A stretch of 30,643 nucleotides of DNA from CAZKEW01 sp964580435 (GTDB lineage Bacteria > Acidobacteriota > Aminicenantia > Aminicenantales > UBA8522), in NCBI GenBank assembly GCA_964580435.1, contig CAZOKP010000025.1, positions 1 through 30,643 of the forward strand, given 5' to 3'. The translations under genes were made by a program, and so were the position numbers. Numbering within the stretch: position 1 is the first letter of the stretch; each line of letters begins with the position of its first letter. The notes beneath the pieces are model-generated. The model was given only the letters and a program-made list of their open reading frames with translations. It was not told where the DNA came from and did no database searches. Positions 22,413 to 30,458 of this stretch are shown here, piece by piece.

Positions 22413-23764
22413 TGTAACACTTTTTCTGCTTTTTTCTCTAAGAGTTTTACGAACCTCACCGCCAGGTCGGGATGAAACTGTCTCCCGGCCAGTTCCATGA
22501 TTTTTCTCTGGGCATCTTCTTCTGTGAGGGCTTTTCGGTAAGGTCGGTCGGAGGTCATGGCGTCATAGACGTCCGCCAGAGATATGATGGCCGCGGCCAG
22601 GGGTATCTTGTCCCCGGCGAACCCGTCGGGATAGCCTGTCCCGTCGAACCATTCATGATGGTGCCGGACGGCCGGGATATACTTGAAAAGAGAAGACGCC
22701 TTGGAGAGGATTTCGGCGCCGTACTCGGAATGTCTCTGCATCTCTCTGTGTTCGAGGGCGTCTAGCTTGCCTTCCTTGTGGAGGATGGAATCGGGGAGTT
22801 TGATTTTCCCTACGTCGTGGAAGAGACAGGCGATCTCGAGCTCCTCGAGCTCCTCTTTCTTAAAGCCCAATTCTTCGCCGAGCCCAAGAGACAGCTGAGC
22901 GACCCGAGTGGAATGGCCGAGGGTATAGTTATCGCGGGCATCGATGGCTGCTGCCAGGACGCGGATGATGGCGATATAGGCCTCCTCAAGGTCCTGGGCC
23001 GACTTGTTCAGCTTGTCGCGCTGGGCCGTTATCAGAGCGGTCATCTCGTTGAAGCTCTCCGTGAGCCTGCCGAGTTCGTCGCGGGAATAGACGTGCAGCG
23101 GCCGGCTTCTTTTTCCCTGTTTGAGCTCTGTAACTCCCTTGGAGAGTTCTTGGATAGGTCTGGTCATAAAGGAAGAGAGCAGAAGGCTGCTGGCCACGCC
23201 AAGAATGAGAATGACGGCGAAGACCGAGAGCGTTTTCTTCTGAACGTCCCGCTGAGCCGCGACCAGAGCGGATTTGTTTATTCCCAGGATGACAAATCCC
23301 AGGTCCTTATCCATGAACACCACGGGGCTTGACATTTCAAACAGGCTGCCGGACTTTCCTGAAACGTCTTTGATGACCGTCCCATCCTCGTTTCTTTGGA
23401 TAACGGGGCCTTCCGCAGGGCTGAATTTCTGCCCCGCTTTCTCGATATCGCTATGGACGAGGATTTCGTTGGCCGGGTTGACGACGGCAATGTATTCGAT
23501 GTCCTGATTGGAGCTCTTGATCCTATAAACGATAGTGTCGAGGCCGAGAAGATCTTGGGAGAGGAGGCTGTAGCCTGCCGAAGAAGCCATGCTCCGGCTC
23601 AGGGCCTCGGCACGCTTGATCATTTCGCTAAGGATGTGCTGGCTCATGATCCGGGCGGTGATGACATAAAAGACAAGAGTAGTGGAGACAAGGAGAAGGA
23701 GAGCGAACAGGGAGACCTTCACCCGGATTCTTTGGGAAGGCGCGATCATCTGCTCTTTTGTCAT
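22409..23764 (-). CDS. Membrane sensor HD-GYP phosphodiesterase (c-di-GMP), 451 aa
   Basis: Layout: TM1 (17-37), periplasmic sensor of about 140 residues (AVVNPANEILVHSDIEKAG resembles a Cache-like domain), TM2 (180-198), HAMP (199-250) and an HD-GYP catalytic domain (265-445). Catalytic residues are intact: HSTRV, HDVGK (316-320), HHHEWFDGTGYP (368-379) and ISLADVYDAMTSDRPYR. Known HD-GYP enzymes hydrolyse c-di-GMP to pGpG or GMP in response to external cues. No diguanylate cyclase is in the window. It overlaps the TPR lipoprotein gene by four bases, so that lipoprotein may be part of the same signalling or envelope function. The ribosome binding site is weak, and the ATG five codons later is an alternative. 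Confidence 0.9.
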   Translation of the reverse strand: MTKEQMIAPSQRIRVKVSLFALLLLVSTTLVFYVITARIMSQHILSEMIKRAEALSRSMASSAGYSLLSQDLLGLDTIVYRIKSSNQDIEYIAVVNPANEILVHSDIEKAGQKFSPAEGPVIQRNEDGTVIKDVSGKSGSLFEMSSPVVFMDKDLGFVILGINKSALVAAQRDVQKKTLSVFAVILILGVASSLLLSSFMTRPIQELSKGVTELKQGKRSRPLHVYSRDELGRLTESFNEMTALITAQRDKLNKSAQDLEEAYIAIIRVLAAAIDARDNYTLGHSTRVAQLSLGLGEELGFKKEELEELEIACLFHDVGKIKLPDSILHKEGKLDALEHREMQRHSEYGAEILSKASSLFKYIPAVRHHHEWFDGTGYPDGFAGDKIPLAAAIISLADVYDAMTSDRPYRKALTEEDAQRKIMELAGRQFHPDLAVRFVKLLEKKAEKVLQ

Positions 23765-23846
23765 GACAGTCTGGCCGGGAACAACTATTTAGTCGGGACG
23801 GGCCTGCAAAAAGACAGGCTGAGCGTAGCAAAATCAGGTCGAATTT

Positions 23847-24518
23847 TCAAGAAAATCTCTCCATGTCTTTAACCCAGGCTCCCCCGGAATTGACATATTC
23901 CCTTACGGATTGGAGAGCCCCAGGCAACTTTTCCTTGGTCAGGGCGGTCTGGATGGAATCCGGGACAACGAAACGAAGAAGAAGCCTGCTTCCATAGCGG
24001 CCGAGGGTTTTGCTCGAACCGAAGGGATAGAACCTCCAAAAGCCTTTGAGCTCTTTGAGGTCGCTCCTGAAGTCAGGGTCCAGGATCCAGTAGAAATAGA
24101 AATTCTTCTTGTCGAAGCGGTGAATCTGGCGGTAGATGAACGTTTTTACCAGGATTTTGACCTTGAATTCGATGTTGTCTTCGGCTGGACCTTGGAAAAC
24201 CACTGTGGCTTTTTCGACGTCATCAAGGTATTTGACCTGGTCTTCTGTTTTAGAGAGGAGCTGCCACACTTCTTCCGGTGGCTTATTAAAAACGAGCGCA
24301 GCCTCAATCAGAGTCCTTCCCTCGGGCGTCTTGACCACGCTTTCGGGCAAAATGATTTTCCCCTGGGCGAGCTTCTCTTGCTGCTCCAAGGTCAAACCGG
24401 CCAAACCGTCAGGTCCGAAGTCGGGCATCTCCTGGGGATGTGTAAGAATGGGCTGGAGGACAAATATCAGGATGAAAAGGATCTTGGACTGCTGGATGGC
24501 CGGGTGTTCGCTTTTCAC
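23847..24518 (-). CDS. Exported START/SRPBCC-like lipid-binding-fold protein, 223 aa
   Basis: The N-terminal ~28 residues are a signal peptide (ILFILIFVLQPILTHP). Residues ~60-215 have the strand-helix pattern of a START/SRPBCC (Bet v1-like) domain: LIEAALVFNKPPEEVWQLLS, YLDDVEKATVVFQGPAEDN, FYFYWILDPDFRSDLKELKG and GALQSVREYV. Proteins of this fold hold lipids or other hydrophobic molecules. The GTG start overlaps the TGA of the lipid-kinase gene as GTGA, so the two are translationally coupled, and a lipid-related role fits. No exact subfamily is recognised. Eighty-two bases separate it from the HD-GYP gene. Confidence 0.72.
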   Translation of the reverse strand: MKSEHPAIQQSKILFILIFVLQPILTHPQEMPDFGPDGLAGLTLEQQEKLAQGKIILPESVVKTPEGRTLIEAALVFNKPPEEVWQLLSKTEDQVKYLDDVEKATVVFQGPAEDNIEFKVKILVKTFIYRQIHRFDKKNFYFYWILDPDFRSDLKELKGFWRFYPFGSSKTLGRYGSRLLLRFVVPDSIQTALTKEKLPGALQSVREYVNSGGAWVKDMERFS

Positions 24519-25471
24519 TTTCTCGGCCCCGTCTCACAAATCACGTTCAGAGCTTGGGGAATAACCGTGAACTGGATTTTGTTGAAGACGGCCGTCTCCC
24601 CCCTGCCGCCGAGGATTTCCCCATCCGCTTGGACCTGGAAAGGTTGTGCCGACGAGATGACGTACTCACGCGACCTCAGAACCTGGACCTCTCGGGCTTT
24701 AAGATGCCCCCCTTTCCTGGACAAAGCGGCGAGGCGGACCAGGCGCGGAAGAGAACAGGACTTAATCAGGCAGGCGTCCAGCCGGCCGTCGTCCGGCCTG
24801 GCCGCAGGATTAATCATTCTCCCGGTAGCCCAGTACCGGATGTTGCTGAAAACAGCCAGGACAAATGGTCCTTCGACCTTGCCGGCCTCGGATTCTATGG
24901 TCAAGAACAGGGGAATTTTTTTGGCTTGGTAGGAATGAATAATGCCCAGTGCGCCGGCCAGACCTTGAATCTTTCCGAGACGAGGGCTGCGGACGGCCAG
25001 TTCTTTGACGAACCTGTTCACCCAGGCCCCCAGCCCGATATTGGCCTGCCCTACAAAATATTTGAGGATTGTTCCTTCTCTGGAGACGCAGCCAAGGTCT
25101 ATTCTTGTTACCCGCCCGGCTTTTAGAGCCTGGCACGCCTTTTCAAGGGTGTCGACCTCAAATTCCCTGCTGATGTCGTTGGAAGAACCCAAACCGATCA
25201 TCCCGAAATAGACATCTTCTCCTGTTTTCATGATCTCATCGACCATGATATGGAATGTGGAATCGCCTCCTGCTCCGACCAGGGTCTTGCCGCGGCGGAC
25301 GTTCTCCCTGGTGAGCTCCTTCAAGTTCTCCTCGCTCCGGGTGACAACGAGTTCATGAGGAAGGTTGTATTTCGAGAGAAGCTGCTCCAACCGGTCTTTC
25401 TGTTTTAGGGCATTCCCTTTTCCCGCTGACGGGTTAAGAAGAATGATAATCCTTTGCTTGTCCATCTCCAT
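24515..25471 (-). CDS. Diacylglycerol/lipid kinase family protein (YegS/DgkB-like), 318 aa
   Basis: The DAGK catalytic fold is clear: NPSAGKG (13-19), the glycine-rich nucleotide loop GAGGDSTFH (66-74) and GLGSSNDISREF (93-104), then the C-terminal beta-domain with GQANIGLGAWVN, ATGRMINPAARPDDGRLDACLI and VQADGE. It would phosphorylate diacylglycerol or a related lipid with ATP on the cytoplasmic face. Two positions differ from the common consensus: GGDGT is GGDST, and the PLGTGND loop is GLGSSND, which may mean a different substrate. An alternative ATG lies two codons inside; neither start has a good ribosome binding site. It lies 62 bases after the HtrA gene and is coupled to the START-like gene. 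Confidence 0.88.
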   Translation of the reverse strand: MEMDKQRIIILLNPSAGKGNALKQKDRLEQLLSKYNLPHELVVTRSEENLKELTRENVRRGKTLVGAGGDSTFHIMVDEIMKTGEDVYFGMIGLGSSNDISREFEVDTLEKACQALKAGRVTRIDLGCVSREGTILKYFVGQANIGLGAWVNRFVKELAVRSPRLGKIQGLAGALGIIHSYQAKKIPLFLTIESEAGKVEGPFVLAVFSNIRYWATGRMINPAARPDDGRLDACLIKSCSLPRLVRLAALSRKGGHLKAREVQVLRSREYVISSAQPFQVQADGEILGGRGETAVFNKIQFTVIPQALNVICETGPRK

Positions 25472-25533
25472 TTTTTTTTAATCCAAATCTCCAACAAAAG
25501 CAAATCGGGAAGGAGGGCCTCTCTCGGCGAGTT

Positions 25534-26622
25534 TCAGACGGCCTGCAGCGTGATCGTGAGCGTCCGTTTTCGTCCGGACCGCATAACTTCGACATGGATC
25601 TTGTCTCCCACCTGGTAGTTCTCGAGAATTTTATAGAGGTCATTGGTGGAACTGATCTGCTTGTCGTCGATGGAAATGATGGTGTCTCCAAGGACCAGGT
25701 TGCCCTCATCATCATAACGAGTGGCCGCTATTCCGGCTTTGGCCGCTGCACCTTTGGGGTCGACGCCGATGATGAGCACCCCCTCGATTCCGACTTGCTG
25801 GGCCAGATAATCTTCGGCTACTTGAATGCCGAGTCCGGGCTGGATGATTTTTCCGTAAAGGATAAGCTGAGGAACGATACGGTTGACCGTATCGATGGGA
25901 ACGGCGAATCCGACTCCCGCGTAAGCCCCTGATGGGCTATAGATTGCCGTGTTGACGCCGATGCATCGGCCGGCGCTGTCGAGCAGGGGGCCGCCTGAAT
26001 TGCCCGGATTAATGGCCGCGTCTGTTTGAATGACACCCTGGATGGGCCGGCGAGTGAGAGATTCGATCTCCCGGCCGAGCGCGCTGATGACTCCTGTGGT
26101 CAGGGTCTGGTCGAGGCCAAAAGGATTACCAATAGCATAGACGGATTGGCCCACCCTGAGGTCTCGGGACGTTCCGATCCGGATAGGGCGCAGCTTTACC
26201 CTCGGGGCCTTGATCAAAAGGACCGCCAGGTCTTTGTCCGCCGCGTAGCCCACAAGCTCAGCCTTCCATTTGGACTGGTCGGATAAGGTTACTTGGACGT
26301 TCTGGGCTTCATAAATGACATGAAAATTGGTGACGATACGGCCGTCTTCGTCCCAGATAAACCCAGACCCGGTTCCCTGGGGGATTTCAAGAACATTGAA
26401 GGTGAACATGTCCCTTCGATATACGAGGGTGGTAATGTACACAACAGAGGACTTGGCTTCTTCGAAAATGTTTATGGCCGCCTGTTCCTCCGGCAGGAGC
26501 GGCCCCCGCGCGGATACCGGCCGCGGAGGAACGGATTGCTCGCGGGTCTGAGCGCACAGGCCAAAAGACGCCAGGCCGATAACAATAAGAAGCAGAAGGA
26601 AAAAAGCCTTTTTCTCAGTCAA
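25534..26622 (-). CDS. Periplasmic HtrA/DegP-type serine protease with one PDZ domain, 362 aa
   Basis: The start is assigned to a TTG at 26622. It immediately precedes a good signal peptide (TEKKAFFLLLLIVIGLASFGLCA), has GAGAGGTG a few bases upstream, and lies ~22 bases after a strong predicted promoter. An ATG at 26763 in the same frame would place 47 unrelated residues ahead of the signal peptide and lies upstream of the promoter. The trypsin-like domain has a complete triad: His101 (TNFHVI), Asp131 (DKDLAVLL) and Ser209 (INPGNSGGPLLD). A PDZ domain (~250-360, YGKIIQPGLGI to LYKILENYQVGDKI) follows. HtrA proteases degrade or refold misfolded envelope proteins under stress. It is first in a run of eight minus-strand genes. 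Confidence 0.9.
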   Translation of the reverse strand: MTEKKAFFLLLLIVIGLASFGLCAQTREQSVPPRPVSARGPLLPEEQAAINIFEEAKSSVVYITTLVYRRDMFTFNVLEIPQGTGSGFIWDEDGRIVTNFHVIYEAQNVQVTLSDQSKWKAELVGYAADKDLAVLLIKAPRVKLRPIRIGTSRDLRVGQSVYAIGNPFGLDQTLTTGVISALGREIESLTRRPIQGVIQTDAAINPGNSGGPLLDSAGRCIGVNTAIYSPSGAYAGVGFAVPIDTVNRIVPQLILYGKIIQPGLGIQVAEDYLAQQVGIEGVLIIGVDPKGAAAKAGIAATRYDDEGNLVLGDTIISIDDKQISSTNDLYKILENYQVGDKIHVEVMRSGRKRTLTITLQAV

Positions 26623-26650
26623 GAGACACCTCTCAAAAAAATCTGGGTAA

Positions 26651-26679
26651 AATATATCCCTGCCAGGAGGGCGAGTCAA
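26651..26679 (-). promoter_or_regulatory. Strong predicted promoter of the HtrA-led gene run
   Basis: Minus-strand TTGACT (26674-26679), exactly 17 bases, TATATT (26651-26656). Transcription would begin near 26644, ~22 bases before the TTG start of the protease gene. A plus-strand promoter lies back to back with it at 26699-26728. Confidence 0.68.
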
Positions 26680-26698
26680 GGCGAGCGCGCCTGGGAAT

Positions 26699-26728
26699 TT
26701 GCCATACTTTTGTTCCATGTGATATAAA
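26699..26728 (+). promoter_or_regulatory. Predicted promoter of the 794-residue membrane protein
   Basis: TTGCCA (26699-26704), 18 bases, TATAAA (26723-26728), with the ATG 20 bases further on. The leader would be only about 14 bases and contains no recognisable ribosome binding site. It diverges from the HtrA promoter. Confidence 0.52.
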
Positions 26729-26748
26729 GAGCTATAGAATTTTCGTCG

Positions 26749-29133
26749 ATGGACCAGAAACACAAACCCGCTTATTCTCGTCTTTATTCTCAGTCAAGGG
26801 CGTCGATCGCCTCCATTCTCATCTCGCTCAGTGTCGCCCTGGCCTTTTTCTTTATCCTGCACAATTTTACTTATCTCCAATTTCCCAAGTACATTGACAA
26901 GCTCAAGGGAGACAGGGGAAAGGTCTTTGATCTTGAAAGAGAATTTTCTGTGGCTCCGGGGACGGAGGGAAATGTCTGGGAACTGGAGATCGAATTCTTT
27001 AACCGGGCCGGCCGCCCGTCTGCTTTTCGTGTCTTCATCAACGGGACGCTGGTTAAGACTCTCAAGACCGGCGGGAAAAGAATCGTCCTGGAATTTTCGA
27101 CTTCCCTCTTAAGAGAGGGCAAGAATGTCCTAAAGCTCAGCTCCGACGCCGGTTGGTCGTTCAGGCGATTGAGGATAAAAAACATCCACGGCTATTCCTC
27201 AGGATTCCTTTCTGCCGTCATTTTTGAAAAGAACAATGTATACCCCGACGCTCAAGCGTTGCCTCCAACGCCTCTGTCTTTTCTCTTTTTAGCGCTTTTC
27301 TCCTTATCGGTCTTTGTTCTCAATATCATCCCAGTGGTGAGGACGTATCCTCCGCAGCGGTTTCTCCAGGCCCTGAGAAGGATACGATATTTCGTCCCGG
27401 GCCTTTTCCTGGCGGTCGTCCTTTTTCCTCTTTTTTCAAGATACCGGGCCGCTATCGAGCTCGCGTCCGTGGGGCGGTTCCTGGCTATTTTCTTTGCCCT
27501 GGCCTATGTTTTTGAATTGAAAGGAATCTTGGGCCGGGCCGCCCGAAGAGTGTCTTCTCTTGCCGGGATCTACGATGAGGCGAAGACGGAAGAGCGACTA
27601 CGCTGGGAGAAAGGGGACTTGCTTCCGGGAATTCTTATTTTTTGTTTTGTCTTTCTTTGCCTGGTTTACCCTGGCCCGAAGAAAAGATCTGGAGATAGCC
27701 TAGAATATTGCGCCATGCTCGTCAGCTGGGCTGAGTATTTTAGGCCGTATGTCACGAAGGAATCGGGTGCTCGAATGGAGAAGAGGCTGGACAAAACCGG
27801 CTCGTCGGATGAGAGCCCCTTCTTTTCTTGGTCGAAGGAAAAATTCCCCGGCCTTCTGAAAAATGGGACAGAGATGGACCTGCCCCATTTCTGGTTCTAC
27901 TCTTTGGGAGCGGCCGTCTTTTATTGGCCGGTGAGACTCGTTTCGCTGGATATCCGCCTGTGTTTTATGCTTCTTCATATTGTTTTGCTGTTCGCTGCTT
28001 TTCTTATAATCAGCCGCAAGTTGGGCCAGACGGCCTGCCTCAGCCTTTTCTTCATGATTTATGCTTCCCCCCTCTTTTGGTTCATCAACAACGTCCACGT
28101 CGAATTCTTTACGGTCATGCTTGCTCTTATCGGGATCACGCTTTTTGTCACGGAGGATTTTGCCGCCGCGGCTTTCAGTTTTGCTGTTGCCTCAACCCAA
28201 AACCCTCCCTTCGCCATCCTTTGCGTTCTTATCTTTCTTTTCGGTTTTTGGCGAAAGAAAGGGGCGCTTGTCCGGGGCCGCAGCCTCTTGATCTGGTCGG
28301 CTTCCTTTCTGCTGGCTTGTCTCCACCCGGCCTACTATTATTTCAGGCTGGGGATTTTGAACCCCATAGTGGGGACAAGGTCGATCGGAATCGGCAGCGA
28401 CCAGTTTTCCTTAAAAAAAATGCTCTGCTTCATCGTCGATCCCGATATCGGCCTTCTGGTCAATTGGCTATTGGCGCTTCCTTTGCTCTTAGTTTTCGCC
28501 ATTTTGACATTAAAAAAGCAGACTCATCTGACCCTCCGGACCGGGCTGTTTATCTGTGTTTCTGTGCCTGTCCTTCTTTGGGGCCAATCGCGGACCGGAA
28601 ATTTAAATCATGGCGGCACCTTTAGTATTTCCCGGTATGCTTTATGGTATTTCTACGTATTTTTCTTGATGGCCTGGCAGATCGGGCTGTATTTTTCAAG
28701 GCGGAAAATCGCTGTTCAGCGTGTTTTCATCTGGGCCGTGATTCTCCTTGGGTTCGTCGGGGCGGTCGAGTTCTGGCCCAATCGGCCGGAAACGTACCTG
28801 CGTCCCACCTGGGCATCGCGCCTCTTGTACGACCGCTTGCCCGGCCTCTATGACCCAATGCCGGAAATATTCATCGAGCGCTACAGAGGAAAAGAAAGAA
28901 GGCTTCCTGATAATGTCTGGGCCGTCAGCAATGCCTCGGGGAACAAGATTCTTGTCGAGCGAACCCGGATGAGGAGATACCGTAAAGAAAAAGAGATTCC
29001 TCCCATCATGACCTGCCCCCAATTGGATCCGGTCCTTGTCTATCGGGAGGCCAAGAAGAGATTTGCCCGGACGCCCCAGAAAGATTACGTTTATATCAAC
29101 GGCATGGGCAAAAAATTCATTCACGGAACATGA
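26749..29133 (+). CDS. Large GT-C-like polytopic membrane protein with external beta domain, 794 aa
   Basis: One N-terminal helix (~20-40) is followed by a ~110-residue beta-rich stretch (~55-165; VWELEIEFFNRAGRPSAFRV, KNVLKLSSDAGWSFRR) that should lie outside the inner membrane and resembles a jelly-roll or carbohydrate-binding fold. About 12 further helices (~180-690) include a loop KRSGDSLEYCAML, in which an Asp-containing loop after a helix is typical of GT-C glycosyltransferases. The C-terminal ~100 residues are hydrophilic and basic. I do not recognise a named family; polyprenyl-linked sugar transfer is an inference from topology only. The next gene begins 27 bases downstream. Confidence 0.68.
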   Translation: MDQKHKPAYSRLYSQSRASIASILISLSVALAFFFILHNFTYLQFPKYIDKLKGDRGKVFDLEREFSVAPGTEGNVWELEIEFFNRAGRPSAFRVFINGTLVKTLKTGGKRIVLEFSTSLLREGKNVLKLSSDAGWSFRRLRIKNIHGYSSGFLSAVIFEKNNVYPDAQALPPTPLSFLFLALFSLSVFVLNIIPVVRTYPPQRFLQALRRIRYFVPGLFLAVVLFPLFSRYRAAIELASVGRFLAIFFALAYVFELKGILGRAARRVSSLAGIYDEAKTEERLRWEKGDLLPGILIFCFVFLCLVYPGPKKRSGDSLEYCAMLVSWAEYFRPYVTKESGARMEKRLDKTGSSDESPFFSWSKEKFPGLLKNGTEMDLPHFWFYSLGAAVFYWPVRLVSLDIRLCFMLLHIVLLFAAFLIISRKLGQTACLSLFFMIYASPLFWFINNVHVEFFTVMLALIGITLFVTEDFAAAAFSFAVASTQNPPFAILCVLIFLFGFWRKKGALVRGRSLLIWSASFLLACLHPAYYYFRLGILNPIVGTRSIGIGSDQFSLKKMLCFIVDPDIGLLVNWLLALPLLLVFAILTLKKQTHLTLRTGLFICVSVPVLLWGQSRTGNLNHGGTFSISRYALWYFYVFFLMAWQIGLYFSRRKIAVQRVFIWAVILLGFVGAVEFWPNRPETYLRPTWASRLLYDRLPGLYDPMPEIFIERYRGKERRLPDNVWAVSNASGNKILVERTRMRRYRKEKEIPPIMTCPQLDPVLVYREAKKRFARTPQKDYVYINGMGKKFIHGT

Positions 29134-29160
29134 TTTTTGAGTTCCCGGAGGAGGTATCTG

Positions 29161-29511
29161 ATGTCATCGCGACTGGAAGAATTCCGCGCCTATCGGGAGA
29201 AAATGAACGATAAAATTTTGGCCGGCGGCCACCTGGGGACCAAGCGCTTTTTCAACCTGGACACAGCCGCCTACAGGGATGGGCCTCTCCCTGCGAAGAC
29301 AAAGGAGCTATTGGGCCTGGTCGCTTCGGCGGTGCTCCGCTGCAACGATTGCATCGATTATCATCTCATTCAATGCGTCGGAGCCGGCTATGCCGACACC
29401 GAACTCCACGACGCCCTGAATGTGGCTTTAGTCGTGGGCGGCAGCATCGTCATCCCGCATCTGCGACACGCTTATGAGACGATTGAGCTTCTGCGCCGGG
29501 AGAAACTTTGA
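29161..29511 (+). CDS. Carboxymuconolactone decarboxylase-family (AhpD-like) protein, 116 aa
   Basis: An all-helical AhpD/CMD-like protein. The hallmark is LRCNDCIDYHL, with Cys61, Cys64 and His68, preceded by KTKELLGLVASA as in the family. A CxxC-x3-H arrangement supports thiol redox activity, such as reduction of peroxiredoxin partners, rather than lactone decarboxylation. The ATG at 29161 has GGAGGAGGT five bases upstream; a longer reading from a TTG at 29137 lacks a ribosome binding site and adds only RRR-rich residues. It follows the membrane-protein gene by 27 bases and faces the methyltransferase gene with a 10-base gap. Confidence 0.9.
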   Translation: MSSRLEEFRAYREKMNDKILAGGHLGTKRFFNLDTAAYRDGPLPAKTKELLGLVASAVLRCNDCIDYHLIQCVGAGYADTELHDALNVALVVGGSIVIPHLRHAYETIELLRREKL

Positions 29512-29521
29512 CCTGTTTCCC

Positions 29522-30349
29522 TTACTGTGGCTGGGCGGCTGGCTTTTGAAGGATAAGGCTCAGGTAGGCCGATCTTCTCGTCTTGAACCTCTTATAGACC
29601 CGGGTGCCTATGCATCCGGCAAATTCAACGAAAACTCTGGTAAACAACCGAGGCGCCCTCTTCCGAATAAAACCGAGCTTCTGGCTGTGATCGGCCTCCA
29701 GCGCGGCAATGACGTTGGCCGTGATGTCGGTTTTCTTCAGGTGGATCAGGCCTGATCTCTCCAATTGTTCCTGGAGGAGACGGAGACACTCGTTGTCCCG
29801 GAAATCGGCGAAAAGGAAGTATCCGCCCGGCTGGAGGACGCGCCTGACTTCGGAAAGAAAGTTGTCCATATTGCTGTAGCAGTGGGAGGATTCGATGTTG
29901 ATGATCACATCGAAGCTGTGGTCGGCGAAGGGAAGGGCTTCGGCATCCCCGGTTAAAAAGTCGAGCCCATCGACAGGGTAGGTTTTTCTGCAGAGTGCGA
30001 CGCCGTTTTCGGAGTAGTCCAACCCGACCATGGATTTGACCCCCAAGTATCGCTTAATATAGTCCGCCCCACCTCCCCGGCCGCAGCCGATCTCCAGGAC
30101 TCTCTGTCCGTCCATGGCCACGGCTTTCGCGAGATGGTGATAGAGCTGAATGGAGCAACGATTGGACTCGTCCGCTGAATTCAACTCCGGCGGCACGAAC
30201 TCATGGTCTGTATTGGAAAAGCCATAGTTCATGAACTTCCAGTCTTCCCCACGGTCGTACCGGGCCATAAACTGGTAGAGGAAACGTTTGGTCGACTTTT
30301 GAAAACGAGGCGAGAAATCGACCAGTTTGGAGTAAAAAGCAAGAAACAT
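29522..30349 (-). CDS. Class I SAM-dependent methyltransferase (phthiotriol methyltransferase-like), 275 aa
   Basis: Motif I is VLEIGCGRGGGADYI (84-98), followed by GLDYSENGV (motif II), FLTGDAEALPFADHSFDVI and a NIESSHCYSNMDNFLSEVRRV-type block from 151. The last two, and FMNYGF with DESNRCSIQLYHHLA upstream, resemble the mycobacterial Rv2952-type phthiotriol/phenolphthiotriol dimycocerosate methyltransferases as I remember them. The real substrate in this organism is likely another lipid or polyketide hydroxyl group. Residues beyond ~230 contain a weakly hydrophobic basic tail. TAGGA lies about seven bases before the ATG. It is transcribed towards the AhpD-like gene. Confidence 0.85.
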   Translation of the reverse strand: MFLAFYSKLVDFSPRFQKSTKRFLYQFMARYDRGEDWKFMNYGFSNTDHEFVPPELNSADESNRCSIQLYHHLAKAVAMDGQRVLEIGCGRGGGADYIKRYLGVKSMVGLDYSENGVALCRKTYPVDGLDFLTGDAEALPFADHSFDVIINIESSHCYSNMDNFLSEVRRVLQPGGYFLFADFRDNECLRLLQEQLERSGLIHLKKTDITANVIAALEADHSQKLGFIRKRAPRLFTRVFVEFAGCIGTRVYKRFKTRRSAYLSLILQKPAAQPQ

Positions 30350-30431
30350 GTATGTCCTATCCTCATCCGCCCTGAATTTTGGAGAGCACCGGTCTTTTTG
30401 GCCTTTAACCCCCTTGCTTGAAAGGGCTTAC

Positions 30432-30458
30432 TTTATACGAGGGGACGGCAAAAGTCAA
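30432..30458 (-). promoter_or_regulatory. Possible promoter of the methyltransferase gene
   Basis: Minus-strand TTGACT (30453-30458) and TATAAA (30432-30437), 15 bases apart, shorter than the optimum. The leader of ~77 bases includes a short hairpin CCCTT/AAGGG (about 30410-30427). Confidence 0.4.

Noticed and set aside
29137..29160. Longer start (TTG at 29137) for the AhpD-like gene.
   Set aside because: GGAGGAGGT directly precedes the ATG at 29161, and the extra residues are not family-like.
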